DNA of 64,000 bases from Mya arenaria (taxonomy: Eukaryota > Mollusca > Bivalvia > Myida > Myidae), in NCBI RefSeq assembly GCF_026914265.1, contig NC_069123.1:52212949-52276948 (forward strand), read 5' to 3'. Each line of letters starts with the position of its first letter. Position 1 is the first letter of the stretch. A program made the position numbers and the translations under genes. Shown in pieces: positions 36,022 through 47,717 of the stretch. The notes below the pieces were generated by a model that saw only the letters and a list, made by a program, of their open reading frames with translations, made no database searches and was not told the origin of the DNA.

Positions 36022-39000
36022 TGACAAAATGTCACAATGTACGTTAAGGCCACGATTCCACTAAAGAATGACAAAATGCCACATCTAACGTCAAGGCCAC
36101 GATTCCAATACAGAATGACAAAATGTCACATCGAACGTCAAGGCCACGATTCCACTAAAGAATGACAAAATGTCACATCGAACGTCAAGGTCATGATTCC
36201 ATTACAAAATGACAAAATGTCACATCAAAAGTCAAGGCCACGATTCCACTAAAATATGACAACATGTCAAATCGAACGTCAAGGCCACAATCCCACTAAA
36301 GAATGACAAAATGTCACACCGAACGTCAAGGCCACGATTCCACTAAAGAATGACAAAATGTCACACCGAACGTCAAGACCACGATTCCACTAAAGAATGA
36401 CAAAATGTCACACCGAACGTCAAGGCCACGATTCCACTAAAGAATGACAAAATGTCACACCGAACGTCAAGGCCACGATTCCACTAAAGAATGACAAAAT
36501 GTCACACCGAACGTCAAGGCCAAGATTCCACTAAAGAATGACAAAATGTCACACCGAACGTCAAGGCCACGATTCCACTAAAGAATGACAACATGTCACA
36601 TCGAACGTCAAGGCCACGATTCCTCTAAAGAATGACAACATGTCACATCGTCAAGGCCAAGATTCCACTAAAGAATGACAAAATGTCACACCAAACGTCA
36701 AGGCCACGATTCCACTAAAGCACGACAAAATGTCACACCGAACGTCAAGGCCACGATTCTACTAAAGAATGACAAAATGTCACACCGAACGTCAAGGCCA
36801 CGATTCCACTAAAGAATGACAAAATGTCACAACAAAAGTCAAGGCCACGATTCCACCAAAGAATGAAAAAATGTCACACCGAACGTCAAGGCCACGACTC
36901 CACTAAAGAATAACAAAATGTCACACCGAACGTCAAGGCCACATTTCCACTAAAGAATGACAAAATGTCACACCGAACGTCAAGGCCACGATTCCACTAA
37001 AGAATGACAAAATGTCACACCGAACGTCAAGGCCACGACTCCATTACAAAATGACAAAATGTCACACCGAACGTCAAGGCCACGACTCCACTAAAGAATG
37101 ACAAAATGTCACACAGAACGTCAAGGCCATGACTCCACTACAAAATGTCACACCGAACGTCAAGGCCACGACTCCATTACAAAATGACAAAATGTCACAC
37201 CAAACGTCAAGGCCACGATTCCACTAAAGAATGAAAAAATGTCACTCCGAACGTCAAGGCCACGATTCCACTAAAGAATGACAAAATGTCACACCGAACG
37301 TCAAGGCCACGACTCCACTACAAAATGTCACAACGAACGTCAAGGCCACGACTCCACTACAAAATGACAAAATGTCACACCGAACGTCAAAGCCACGATT
37401 CCACTACAAAATGACAAAATGTCACACCGAACGTCAAGGCCACGATTCCACTAAAGAATGACAAAATGTCACACCGGACGTCAAGGCCACGATTCCACTT
37501 AAGAATGACAAAATGTCACATCGAACGTCAAGGCCACGATTCCACTAAAGAATGACAAAATGTCACACCGGACGTCAAGGCCACGATTCCACTTAAGAAT
37601 GACAAAATGTCACATCGAACGTCAAGGCCACGATTCCACTAAAGCATGACAAAATGTCACATCGAACGTCAAGGCCACGATTACACTAAAGCATGACAAA
37701 ATGTCACATCGAACGTCAAGGCCACGATTCCACTAAAGAATGACAAAATGTCACATCGAACGTCAAGGCCACGATTCCACTAAAGCATGACAAAATGTCA
37801 CACCGAACGTCAAGGCCACGATTCCACTAAAGAATGAAAAAATGTCACTCCGAACGTCAAGGCCACGATTCCACTAAAGAATGACAAAATGTCACATCGA
37901 ACGTCAAGGCCACGATTCCACTACAAAATGACACATCGAACGTCAAGGCCACGATTCCACAACAGAATGACAAAAAGTCACATCGAACGTCAAGGCCACG
38001 ATTCCACAACAGAATGTCAAAAAGTCACATCGAACGTCAAGGCCACGATTCCACAACAGAATGACAAAAAGTCACATCGAACGTCAAGGCCACGATTTCA
38101 CAACAGAATGACAAAATGTCACACCGAACGTCAAGGCCACAATTCCACCAAAGAATGAAAAAATGTCACACCGAACGTCAAGGCCACGATTCCACTAAAG
38201 AATGAAAAAATGTCACTCCGAACGTCAAGGCCACGATTCCACTAAAGAATGACAAAATGTCACACCGAACGTCAAGGCCACGATTCCACTAAAGAATGAC
38301 AAAATGTCACATCGAACGTCAAGGTCACGATTCCATTACAAAATGACAAAATGTCACATCCAATGTCAAGGCCACGATTCCACTAAAATATGACATCATG
38401 TCAAATCGAACGTCAAGGCCACAATCCCACTAAAGAATGACAAAATGTCACACCGAACGTCAAGGCCACGATTCCACTAAAGAATGACAAAATGTCACAC
38501 CGAACGTCAAGACCACGATTCCACTAAAGAATGACATAATGTCACACCGAACGTCAAGGCCACGATTCCACTAAAGAATGACAAAATGTCACACCGAACG
38601 TCAAGGCCACGATTCCACTAAAGAATGACAAAATGTCACACCGAACGTCAAGGCCAAGATTCCACTAAATAATGACAAAATGTCACACCGAACGTCAAAG
38701 CCACGATTCCACTAAAGAATGACAACATGTCACATCGAACGTCAAGGCCACGATTCCTCTAAAGAATGACAACATGTCACATCGTCAAGGCCAAGATTCC
38801 ACTAAAGAATGACAAAATGTCACACCAAACGTCAAGGCCACGATTCCACTAAAGCACGACAAAATGTCACACCGAACGTCAAGGCCACGATTCTACTAAA
38901 GAATGACAAAATGTCACACCGAACGTCAAGGCCACGATTCCACTAAAGAATGACAAAATGTCACAACAAAAGTCAAGGCCACGATTCCACTAAAGAATGA

Positions 39001-42000
39001 CAAAATGCCACATCGAACGTCAATGCCACGATTCCACTAAAGAATGACAACATGCCACATCGAACGTCAATGCCACGATTCCACTAAAGCATGACAAAAT
39101 GTCACACCGAACGTCAAGGCCACGATTCCACCAAAGAATGAAAAAATGTCACACCGAACGTCAAGGCCACGACTCCACTAAAGAATAACAAAATGTCACA
39201 CCGAACGTCAAGGCCACATTTCCACTAAAGAATGACAAAATGTCACACCGAACGTCAAGGCCACGATTCCACTAAAGAATGACAAAATGTCACACCGAAC
39301 GTCAAGGCCACGACTCCACTACAAAATGACAAAATGTCACACCGAACGTCAAGGCCACGACTCCACTAAAGAATGACAAAATGTCACACAGAACGTCAAG
39401 GCCATGACTCCACTACAAAATGTCACACCGAACGTCAAGGCCACGACTCCATTACAAAATGACAAAATGTCACACCAAACTTCAAGGCCACGATTCCACT
39501 AAAGAATGAAAAAATGTCACTCCGAACGTCAAGGCCACGATTCCACTAAAGAATGACAAAATGTCACACCGAACGTCAAGGCCACGACTTCACTACAAAA
39601 TGTCACAACGAACGTCAAGGCCACGACTCCACTACAAAATGACAATATGTCACACCGAACGTCAAAGCCACGATTCCACTACAAAATGACAAAATGTCAC
39701 ATCGAACGTCAAGGCCACGATTCCACTAAAGAATGACAAAATGTCACACCGGACGCCAAGGCCACGATTCCACTTAAGAATGACAAAATGTCACATCGAA
39801 CGTCAAGGCCACGATTCCACTAAAGAATGAAAAAATGTCACTCCGAACGTCAAGGCCACGATTCCACTAAAGAATGACAAAATGTCACATCGAACGTCAA
39901 GGCCACGATTCCACTACAAAATGACACATCGAACGTCAAGGCCACGATTCCACAACAGAATGACAAAAAGTCACATCGAACGTCAAGGCCACGATTCCAC
40001 AACAGAATGACAAAAAGTCACATCGAACGTCAAGGCCACGATTTCACAACAGAATGACAAAATGTCATACCGAACGTCAAGGCCACGATTCCACCAAAGA
40101 ATGAAAAAATGTCACACCGAACGTCAAGGCCACGATTCCACTAAAGAATGAAAAAATGTCACTCCGAACGTCAAGGCCACGATTCCACTAAAGAATGACA
40201 AAATGTCACACCGAACGTCAAGGCCACGACTCCACTACAAAATGTCACAACGAACGTCAAGGCCACGACTCCACTACAAAATGACAAAATGTCACACCGA
40301 ACGTCAAAGCCACGATTCCACTACAAAATGACAAAATGTCACACCGAACGTCAAGGCCACGATTCCACTTAAGAATGACAAAATGTCACATCGAACGTCA
40401 AGGCCACGATTCCACTAAAGAATGACAAAATGTCACACCGGACGTCAAGGCCACGATTCCATTACAAAATTATAAAATGTCACATCGAACGTCAATGCCA
40501 CGATTCCACTAAAGAATGACAAAATGTCACATCGAACGTCAAGGCCACGATTCCTCTAAAGAATGACAACATGTCACATCGTCAAGGCCAAGATTCCACT
40601 AAAGAATGACAAAATGTCACACCGAACGTCAAGGCCAAGATTCCACTAAAGAATGACAAAATGTCACACCGAACGTCAAGGCCACGATTCCACTAAAGAA
40701 TGACAAAATGTCACACCGAACGTCAAGGCCACGATTCCACTAAAGAATGACAAAATGTCGCATCGAACGTCAAGGCCACGATTCCACAAAAGAATGACAA
40801 AATGTCACACCGAACGTCAAACCACGATTCCACTTAAGAATGACAAAATGTCACATCGAACATCAAGGCCACGATTCCACTAAAGAATGACAAAATGTCA
40901 CTCTGAACGTCAAGGCCACGATTCCACTAAAGAATGACAAAATGTCACACCGAACGTCAAGGCCACGATTCCACTAAAGAATGACAAAATGTCACACCGA
41001 ACGTCAAGAGCACGATTCCACTTAAGAATGACAAAATGTCACACCGAACATCAAGGCCAAGATTCCACTAAAGAATGACAAAATGTCACACCGAACGTCA
41101 AGGCCACGATTCCACTAAAGAATGACAAAATGTCACACCGAACGTCAAGGCCACGATTCCACCAAAGAATGAAAAAATGTCACACCGAACGTCAAGGCCA
41201 CGATTCCACTAAAGAATGAAAAAATGTCACTCCGAACGTCAAGGCCACGATTCCACTAAAGAATGACAAAATGTCACACCGAACGTCAAGGCCACGACTC
41301 CACAACAAAATGTCACAACGAACGTCAAGGCCACGACTCCACTACAAAATGACAAAATGTCACACCGAACGTCAAAGCCACGATTCCATTACAAAATTAT
41401 AAAATGTCACATCGAACGTCAATGCCACGATTCCACTAAAGAATGACAAAATGTCACATCGAACGTCAAGGCCACGATTCCTCTAAAGAATGACAACATG
41501 TCACATCGTCAAGGCCAAGATTCCACTAAAGAATGACAAAATGTCACACCGAACGTCAAGGCCAAGATTCCACTAAAGAATGACAAAATGTCACACCGAA
41601 CGTCAAGGCCACGATTCCACTAAAGAATGACAATATGTCACATTGAACGTCAAGGCCACGATTCCTCTAAAGAATGACAAAATGTCACATCGTCAAGGCC
41701 AAGATTCCACTAAAGAATGACAAAATGTCACACCAAACGTCAAGGCCACGATTCCACTAAAGCATGACAAAATGTCACACCGAACGTCAAGGCCACGATT
41801 CCACTAAAGAATGACAAAATGTCACACCGAACGTCAAGGCCACGATTCCACTAAAGAATGACAAAATGTCACACCGAACGTCAAGGCCACGACTCCACTA
41901 CAAAATGACAAAATGTCACACCGAACGTCAAGGCCACGACTCCACTAAAGAATGACAAAATGTCACACAGAACGTCAAGGCCATGACTCCACTACAAAAT

Positions 42001-42884
42001 GTCACACCGAACGTCAAGGCCACGACTCCATTACAAAATGACAAAATGTCACACCAAACGTCAAGGCCACGATTCCACTAAAGAATGAAAAAATGTCACT
42101 CCGAACGTCAAGGCCACGATTCCACTAAAGAATGACAAAATGTCACACCGAACGTCAAGGCCACGATTACACTAAAGCATGACAAAATGTCACATCGAAC
42201 GTCAAGGCCACGATTCCACTAAAGAATGACAAAATGTCACATCGAACGTCAAGGCCACGATTCCACTAAAGCATGACAAAATGTCACACCGAACGTCAAG
42301 GCCACGATTCCACTAAAGAATGAAAAAATGTCACTCCGAACGTCAAGGCCACGATTCCACTTAAGAATGACAAAATGTCACATCGAACGTCAAGGCCACG
42401 ATTCCACTACAAAATGACACATCGAACGTCAAGGCCACGATTCCACAACAGAATGACAAAAAGTCACATCGAACGTCAAGGCCACGATTCCACAACAGAA
42501 TGACAAAAAGTCACATCGAACGTGAAGGCCACGATTTCACAACAGAATGACAAAATGTCACACCGAACGTCAAGGCCACGATTCCACCAAAGAATGAAAA
42601 AATGTCACACCGAACGTCAAGGCCACGATTCCACCTAAAGAATGAAAAAATGTCACTCCGAACGTCAAGGCCACGATTCCACTAAAGAATGACAAAATGT
42701 CACACGAACGTCAAGGCCACGACTCCACTACAAATGTCACAACGAACGTCAAGGCACGATTCCACTACAAAATGACACATCGAACGTCAGGCCACGATTC
42801 CACAACAGAATGACAAAAAGTCACATCGAAACGTCAAGGCCACGATTCCACAAACAGAATGACAAAAAGTCACACGAACGTCAA
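36022..42884. repeat. 47 bp tandem array, about 146 copies, with long internal duplications
   Basis: The unit is 47 bp: GACAAAATGTCACACCGAAC, then GTCAAGGCCACGATTCCACT, then AAAGAAT. A rare unit lacking four bases (CATCGTCAAGG instead of CATCGAACGTCAAGG), preceded by CGATTCCTCTAAAG, recurs near 36647, 38781, 40578, 41505 and 41688 with matching neighbours. This shows that blocks of up to about 2.1 kb were copied within the array. Short units missing part of the monomer recur in the same way. The last 250 bases (from about 42630) carry many one-base indels absent elsewhere. Open frames such as 37889-38158 are artefacts. Confidence 0.97.
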
Positions 42885-43125
42885 TTTATTTTCACTACGC
42901 ACAAAAGAGTTCCAGAATTTTTTTTACATTTTTACTAAATTTTGTTTAACTGAGGTGGGAGAAAAAGCATCTACCATAGCCGCTCGCAGTGTAAGATAGG
43001 TTCATCTCGACCCTCGCGCAGGGTGTTTTGCGGATCCTCGGTAAAACTCGTTTCCGCAAAACACCCTACGCTCTGGTCGTGATGAACCTATCATACACTC
43101 TTGGCCATGGAAGATACTTATAATC
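42885..43125 (-). mobile_element. Interspersed element with GTTTTGCGGAAACGAGG palindrome, copy 2
   Basis: In minus orientation this matches 27695-27905 and 63660-63880: GTATCTTCCATGGCC, the TAGGTTCATC...GATGAACCTATC palindrome around GTTTTGCGGA/TTCCGCAAAACACC, then GATGCTTTTTCTCCCACCTC and AGTTAAACAAA. It is cut off at TTTATTTTCACTACGC, exactly where the 47 bp array ends, so the array abuts or interrupts this element. Confidence 0.8.
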
Positions 43126-43578
43126 TATATTCACAGCAAAACTGCAGAAAGCAATGCACAATAATGTTACAAATGTGGACCCTTGTGGTACAATCGCTAA
43201 CTGTGCCTGTAACCTAAGTGAGATATGTATCACTGTTTCTTTACATAATAAAACATAATAAATATTATGAAACATACAACCAAAATGTAATAAAAAGGCG
43301 CTGTTCGTGTCTGAATTATCATCATCTTCAATAAGCATGAACATGTGAGTTTACTGCTTGTGCATACACTCAATGACACAACATCTGCACAATCGCACCT
43401 GAAACATTCTACATAAGCATTAATTAAGCGAGTTTCTGTACGCTGTGTTTATCACTTAGATCACGAAGCTCACATGAATATACTAAATTTACTTTATTGA
43501 ATCAAGGAATTAAAATTACCAGGACGAGTTTGAAATGTTGATTTACTTGATTGAATATTTATGTTATTTGTAGCCTAA
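43126..43578. other. Gene-free spacer
   Basis: No feature recognised. The minus-strand frame at 43066-43344 overlaps the mobile element and has no support. Confidence 0.4.
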
Positions 43579-43886
43579 TGCACCCGTCAATTGTAACCAT
43601 GCCCCCCTCCAGGTCCGGGGTTATACCGGGGATAGCCGGGGAAGTGGGCCGTGTTTTTACCTATCAGGTGGTCCCGCAGTGCCGGGTGAATGCGGTGGTT
43701 TTGTCTTCGCGTAAAATATAGCGGGGAATTTGCCTTACCGAGGCGTGCGGGGACATTTGGCGGGGATTTGACCATCAGTTCGTCCCCACAGGCGGAGATT
43801 TTACCCGGGTTTGGCTGGACCGAAAGTCAAAGTCCCCGCTATTCTGCGGACCTGATGGGTGGGCGTGGTTACAATTGACTGGTGCA
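43579..43886. mobile_element. GC-rich MITE with TAA target duplication (Harbinger-like)
   Basis: The left end TGCACCCGTCAATTGTAACC and the inverted right end GGTTACAATTGACTGGTGCA match with one difference over about 26 bases. TAA flanks both sides (43576-43578 and 43887-43889). A 3 bp TWA target and short inverted ends are typical of PIF/Harbinger non-autonomous elements. The interior is rich in GGGG/CCCC runs and contrasts strongly with the AT-rich flanks. Both strands have short open frames over it with no domain. Confidence 0.8.
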
Positions 43887-44558
43887 TAATATGATGAAAA
43901 TATCGTGCACTGCCTACAAAATTCGGGACTGGGTCAAGTGGAGTGTAACGGATGGTCAGTTCGTCAAATGGAAAACACAACATCTTGTTAATTTTCTCGA
44001 GAGAACATGTACACGGTGATGATGCACAGCGGTTTGTTGTGGGTCAAGTATGATACAGGGGTATGTGCGGTCAAAAACAATATTACACGGTCAAAATCTA
44101 GAGGACACATGTTCGGCCAAAATCATTCAAACATAGTCGGATTGTTTTTCTGCATAAATATTAGGTCAATGTTTATATGGATTATTTACAGTCAAAATCA
44201 AGGTCACAAGGTCAAACGAAAGAAAAACGTGAGCACTAGCAACCGCCAATGCGTTATTTTTGTGTCGATATTGAGTCATGTTAACCTATGTAACCTTATT
44301 CAAGTCTATGTACCATCAATAACTAGGACATTAGGCGACTATAAATTAATTGCTAGATTTTCATCCCCACTGCCCCCTCTTTTTCTGCTGCCCGTTAAAT
44401 TTTATTGACTCAACTAGGATCTGTATTTGCGTACATCGGACCAGTACCGAGCGGGAACGACCTTTAGTTTTTCTTACGGTGTCGATGTATAACATTCATA
44501 TGTAAAAAAAGAGAATGTTAACGATTATGTTCGTGGTACGTATATAACTCATGTATGT
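43887..44558. other. Spacer with GTCAAAA-type interspersed motif
   Basis: Between about 44037 and 44220 there are repeated GGTCAAGTATGA, GGTCAAAA, AGGTCACAAGGTCAAA-type motifs that look like a worn low-complexity interspersed repeat. The 133-codon open frame at 44007-44408 runs through it. It has no recognisable domain or splice context, so it is not called a gene. Confidence 0.45.
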
Positions 44559-44642
44559 GGTCCCTTATACAATAAGAAAGAACATGAACACATATTCAAC
44601 GGTCCCTTATACAATAAGAAAGAACATGAACACATATTCAAC
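44559..44642 (+). repeat. 42 bp perfect tandem duplication
   Basis: GGTCCCTTATACAATAAGAA and the following 22 bases occur twice back to back without a difference, so the duplication is recent. Confidence 0.95.
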
Positions 44643-44958
44643 GGTGAAACAGACATCTAAGAGAAGAAATTGCCGCCCCCGCCATATATAAAAAGAAATT
44701 GATGGAAATCACACAATTTAATTTTATTGGCCATATGTCAAACATTTGAAGATCATTAATTGATGATAATCGAGCATCCACCTTTTACACTTTATCAATA
44801 AGACATTGAGAAAAGAGCAGGCGATATACGGCCATGCTGGCCTACCTTAACATACATCGAATTGCGAAAGGGCTTTGCACAATAAGGACAAACATTCATA
44901 TCTAGTATTAACATTAAGATACAATATCAAAATGTGATATCTATTAATGTCTGTTATC
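44643..44958. other. Spacer before the DNA transposon
   Basis: Nothing recognised apart from the left target duplication GTTATC at 44953-44958. Confidence 0.5.
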
Positions 44959-44985
44959 TACGGTGGCACAGAGGTGACATCCGCA

Positions 44986-45174
44986 ACACTTAATTTGAGA
45001 CGAAGAGTGTACAGTGACGCTCGTTCTGTTGTTGACTTCGTTGTCAACTCGATCGAGAATTCTGGACGCAATCATGGCTACAGAATCATGCGACAACGAT
45101 GCGTAGCGAATGGATTGAGCGTACGGACACACGATATGGCAACCATCCTCCGTATATCAGGGGGTCCAACGTGA
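44986..45174 (+). pseudogene. N-terminal remnant of an IS3-like transposase
   Basis: The frame reads LRRRVYSDARSVVDFVVNSI and later HGYRIMRQRCVANGLSV, then ends at a stop. The HGYR.M.QRC pattern recalls the region upstream of the DDE integrase core in eukaryotic IS3-like transposons. The DDE core is missing, so it cannot be an active transposase. The stop falls shortly before unrelated element sequence. It lies wholly within the TIR-bounded element. Confidence 0.55.
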
Positions 45175-45396
45175 AATGTGTTCGCCGAATTTTAAGTGAG
45201 GGAAATTGTGTGAAGCCGAATAAAATGGCGGCGTTGAACTGAATTTCGGTGTTTCAAGGATGTATTTTCACCTGGTAAGTAAGTTATATCACCGTTCTCG
45301 CAATATAAATACGCCTACCCGGAGACCACACGTGTAAGCATCTCTCGTTTTTTTAACCTATGTTTCTAGAGGCATTAACAAAAAAGTTATTGAATG

Positions 45397-45867
45397 TATA
45401 CACTTAGTAACTTGAGACCTCAACTTAGTAAATTAAGGCCACAACTTACTAAATTGTGGCCACAACTTAGTAAATTGTGGCCACAATTTACTAAGTTGAG
45501 GCCTCATGTTACTAAGTTGTGGCCACAATTTAGTAAGTTGTGGCCTCAAGTTACTAAGTTGTGGCCACAATTTACTAAGTTGTGGCCACAATTTATTAAG
45601 TTGTGGCCTCAATTTACTAAGTTGAGGCCTCAAGTTACTAAGTTGTGGCCTCAAGTTACAAAGTTGTGGCCTCAATTTAGTAAGTTGTGGCCTCAAGTTA
45701 TTAAGTTGTGGCCACAATTAACTAAGTTGTGGCCACACTTTACTAAGTTGTGGCCTCAATTTACTAAGTTGTGGCCTCAAGTTAGTAAGTTGTGGCCACA
45801 ATTTAATAAGTTGTGGCCTCAATTTACTAAGTTGTGGCCTCAAGTTAGTAAGCTGTGGCCACAATAT
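45397..45867. repeat. 21 bp self-complementary minisatellite inside the transposon
   Basis: The unit is AAGTTGTGGCCTCAATTTACT (21 bp), with GGCCACAA and GGCCTCAA forms, about 22 copies. The GGCCACAA form contains the 12-base palindrome TTGTGGCCACAA, and the 21-mer is close to its own reverse complement. So both strands are open and both translate to KLWPQ-type 7-residue repeats. These open frames have no other gene features. Confidence 0.95.
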
Positions 45868-46003
45868 AAATAAAGTGTTGCGGATGTCACCTCTGTGCCA
45901 CCGTAGTTATCGGCATTCGATTGACTACTACGATAGAGTTGATTATGTAGATACAGTTGAAGGGTTAATGAAATAGACAGAAGATCGACGGAAGAAACTA
46001 GCC

Positions 46004-46543
46004 ATGTGGTGTCAGAAAGCGTGTGTGCTTATAATGATTCTCACCCGAATAATTCAACTGGAATGCGCTCCGACCGAGCCGCCGCCAATATGCTGCCTTC
46101 CCAAGCAGTATGAGGCGTTCCTGTTCCTGTCGAGTGGTGCAGTTGACGTTGGCACGAATTACGGATTTGGGTACAGCAACGGCACGGTGGCGATAGCGTT
46201 TGACGGCACACGTCAGTTGACGTACATTCACGCCAAGACCGACAATTTCCTTTCGCTGTACCCGATACCTATACCAGAGGATTATTTAAATATCATCGAC
46301 TATAAAAATGTAAGTATTCTGTGGCAAGCCTAACGAAATTAATCTTTATGGAAAAATAAATATATTGGATGACATTAATCTTATCACTTTTGTTAATGAT
46401 AGGTTTCATTAAATATACGGATATAAACGCATTTTAGCCGACATAAAGATACACAAGTCCAAGTTTTTGAAACGTTTTCTTTTTAAAAAAAACATCCTAC
46501 AAAACTACCATTCTTTAAAAGCCTGTGAGACCAGTTTAAATAC

Positions 46544-46595
<52 letters not shown>

Positions 46596-47655
46596 CAACC
46601 ACAAAAATAACAATTACAACCTTTTCGAGACTTGCATTGTCATATTGATTGCTCAAACATCTTCAACGTCCCGTCAGATAAATCATGACGAAGGCTGCGA
46701 TGGATAAATATATCAGTCACGACAGTCATACAACACTTTATAGACAGGTCGCCTTTAACTGGGCGCCTTGGATATATTTTCAAAAACGCAAAGGGTATTG
46801 ATAGCATGACAACAGTACATGTAGTTCCTTTCCAAATCTAAGAACGATGTAACAACAAACGCCTGAATGTTTACAGAATGTCCAGTGGCGCGTGTATAGT
46901 GACGGCTCCTGTGATACGCTCGACGTTGGCTTGCCGTTGTTTAAGGAATGCATACCCGGTACGTCATAACGAAATATGAGAGGAGAGTTCAGTGTATATA
47001 ACATCGCTGATGTCTTGACCTCATTGAAAATAATTTCTATACTCGATGGCATAACTAATAACGTTGACCATAACGACCATTGTAGGGAACGCGACCCTTC
47101 TGTCACGAGGCCGCATAGGGAATTCCGAACAGGAAGTCGCAACATACCTTTTCCGGCAAAGAATTTACCTGGATCCAGATGAGATCACAGTTACCGTGCG
47201 CATGTCGGGTAAAAAATGATGCATTTGTGCACTGATGTCTACTGTTAACTTCTTTTTTTCTCGGCTTTAGTCCATGTCAACACTTATTGGGCATATTACC
47301 ACCTCCACCGTCTGTTTATCTAGACTCCACGCCTGGCGAATGCATTCCGGTCCGCGGTACCGTTTCCAGCGCTTACGTATTTGACAGCAACAAGAACGTA
47401 GACATCGCCGTCTATGACGTGCTCGACTTTACCCCGGGCATAAGAAACCCAGACGTCTTCAACAAACCGAGCCAGTGCAACAACTCAACGGTGTTGCATG
47501 AAAAGAACAGGTAAATAAAACGTAAATATTTGTTTTCCTATCTATTTTTTTTTAATACGGTGGTGTTTATTTTTAGTTATTATTTCAAACGTTTTCAACT
47601 TTTATTTACGTTCATTGATAACATTTCTGCTCTTTTCAGACTAACTATGACTTAA
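46004..47655 (+). CDS. Ependymin-related secreted protein 1
   Basis: Exons 46004-46309, 46877-46958, 47086-47208, 47324-47510 and probably 47640-47655; intron phases 0, 1, 1, 2; 237 residues. An N-terminal hydrophobic segment (residues 5-21) looks like a signal peptide. The mature part has the ependymin-family order: Ile-Cys-Cys-Leu-Pro-Lys-Gln-Tyr-Glu-Ala, a Tyr-Ser-Asn-Gly-Thr sequon, a SCDTL...KEC block, NATL, a YLDPDEITVTV strand, a C-V-rich segment (GECIPVRG) and a final Cys. Six mature Cys are shared with the paralogue at 50011, and two sequons (NGT, NAT) match. Ependymin-related proteins are secreted, Ca-binding beta-sandwich proteins linked to the extracellular matrix; the role here is inferred. 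If exon 4 is read through, it stops at once after Arg at 47512, but a GTAAAT donor there and a strong TCTTTTCAG acceptor before 47640 favour the fifth exon. An AATAAA lies at 47712. Confidence 0.88.
46545..46592 (+). repeat. (CAG)16 microsatellite
   Basis: Sixteen uninterrupted CAG triplets lie in intron 1 of the first ependymin-related gene. They are not coding in this gene model. Confidence 0.97.
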
Positions 47656-47717
47656 AGTCAAAGACGATTGGAAATTGCCGATCAGTGACGAATAACTAAA
47701 AGCCAAGAAACAATAAA

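Larger units (their letters stand above)
44959..45905 (+). mobile_element. Non-autonomous DNA transposon with 33 bp TIRs, IS3EU-like
   Basis: The ends are perfect 33 bp inverted repeats beginning TACGGTGGCACAGAGGTGAC. GTTATC is duplicated at 44953-44958 and 45906-45911 (6 bp). Inside the left part, 44986-45172 is an open frame with GRNHGYRIMRQRCVANGLSV, which resembles the N-terminal helix-turn-helix region ahead of the integrase core in eukaryotic IS3-like (IS3EU) transposases. The catalytic core is absent, so the copy is non-autonomous. To my recollection IS3EU elements make 6 bp duplications and start TAYGG, which fits; this is not verified. The right half is a 21 bp minisatellite. The element ends 98 bases before the start codon of the first ependymin-related gene. 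Confidence 0.82.

Noticed and set aside
37889-38158. 89-codon frame rich in Arg, His and Ser
   Set aside because: It lies within the 47 bp array, and it survives only because short units shift the frame.
36022-42884. CRISPR-like repeat-spacer array
   Set aside because: The repeats are head to tail with no unique spacers, and the sequence is eukaryotic.
44007-44408. 133-codon open frame
   Set aside because: No domain, signal peptide or splice context is evident, and it overlaps a worn GTCAAAA-type repeat.
45394-45873. 159-codon frame on + and 94-codon frame on - with KLWPQ repeats
   Set aside because: Both come from the 21 bp self-complementary minisatellite within a DNA transposon; there is no independent coding evidence.
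46545-46592. Polyglutamine-coding tract
   Set aside because: The CAG run lies in an intron between well-supported exons of the ependymin-related gene.
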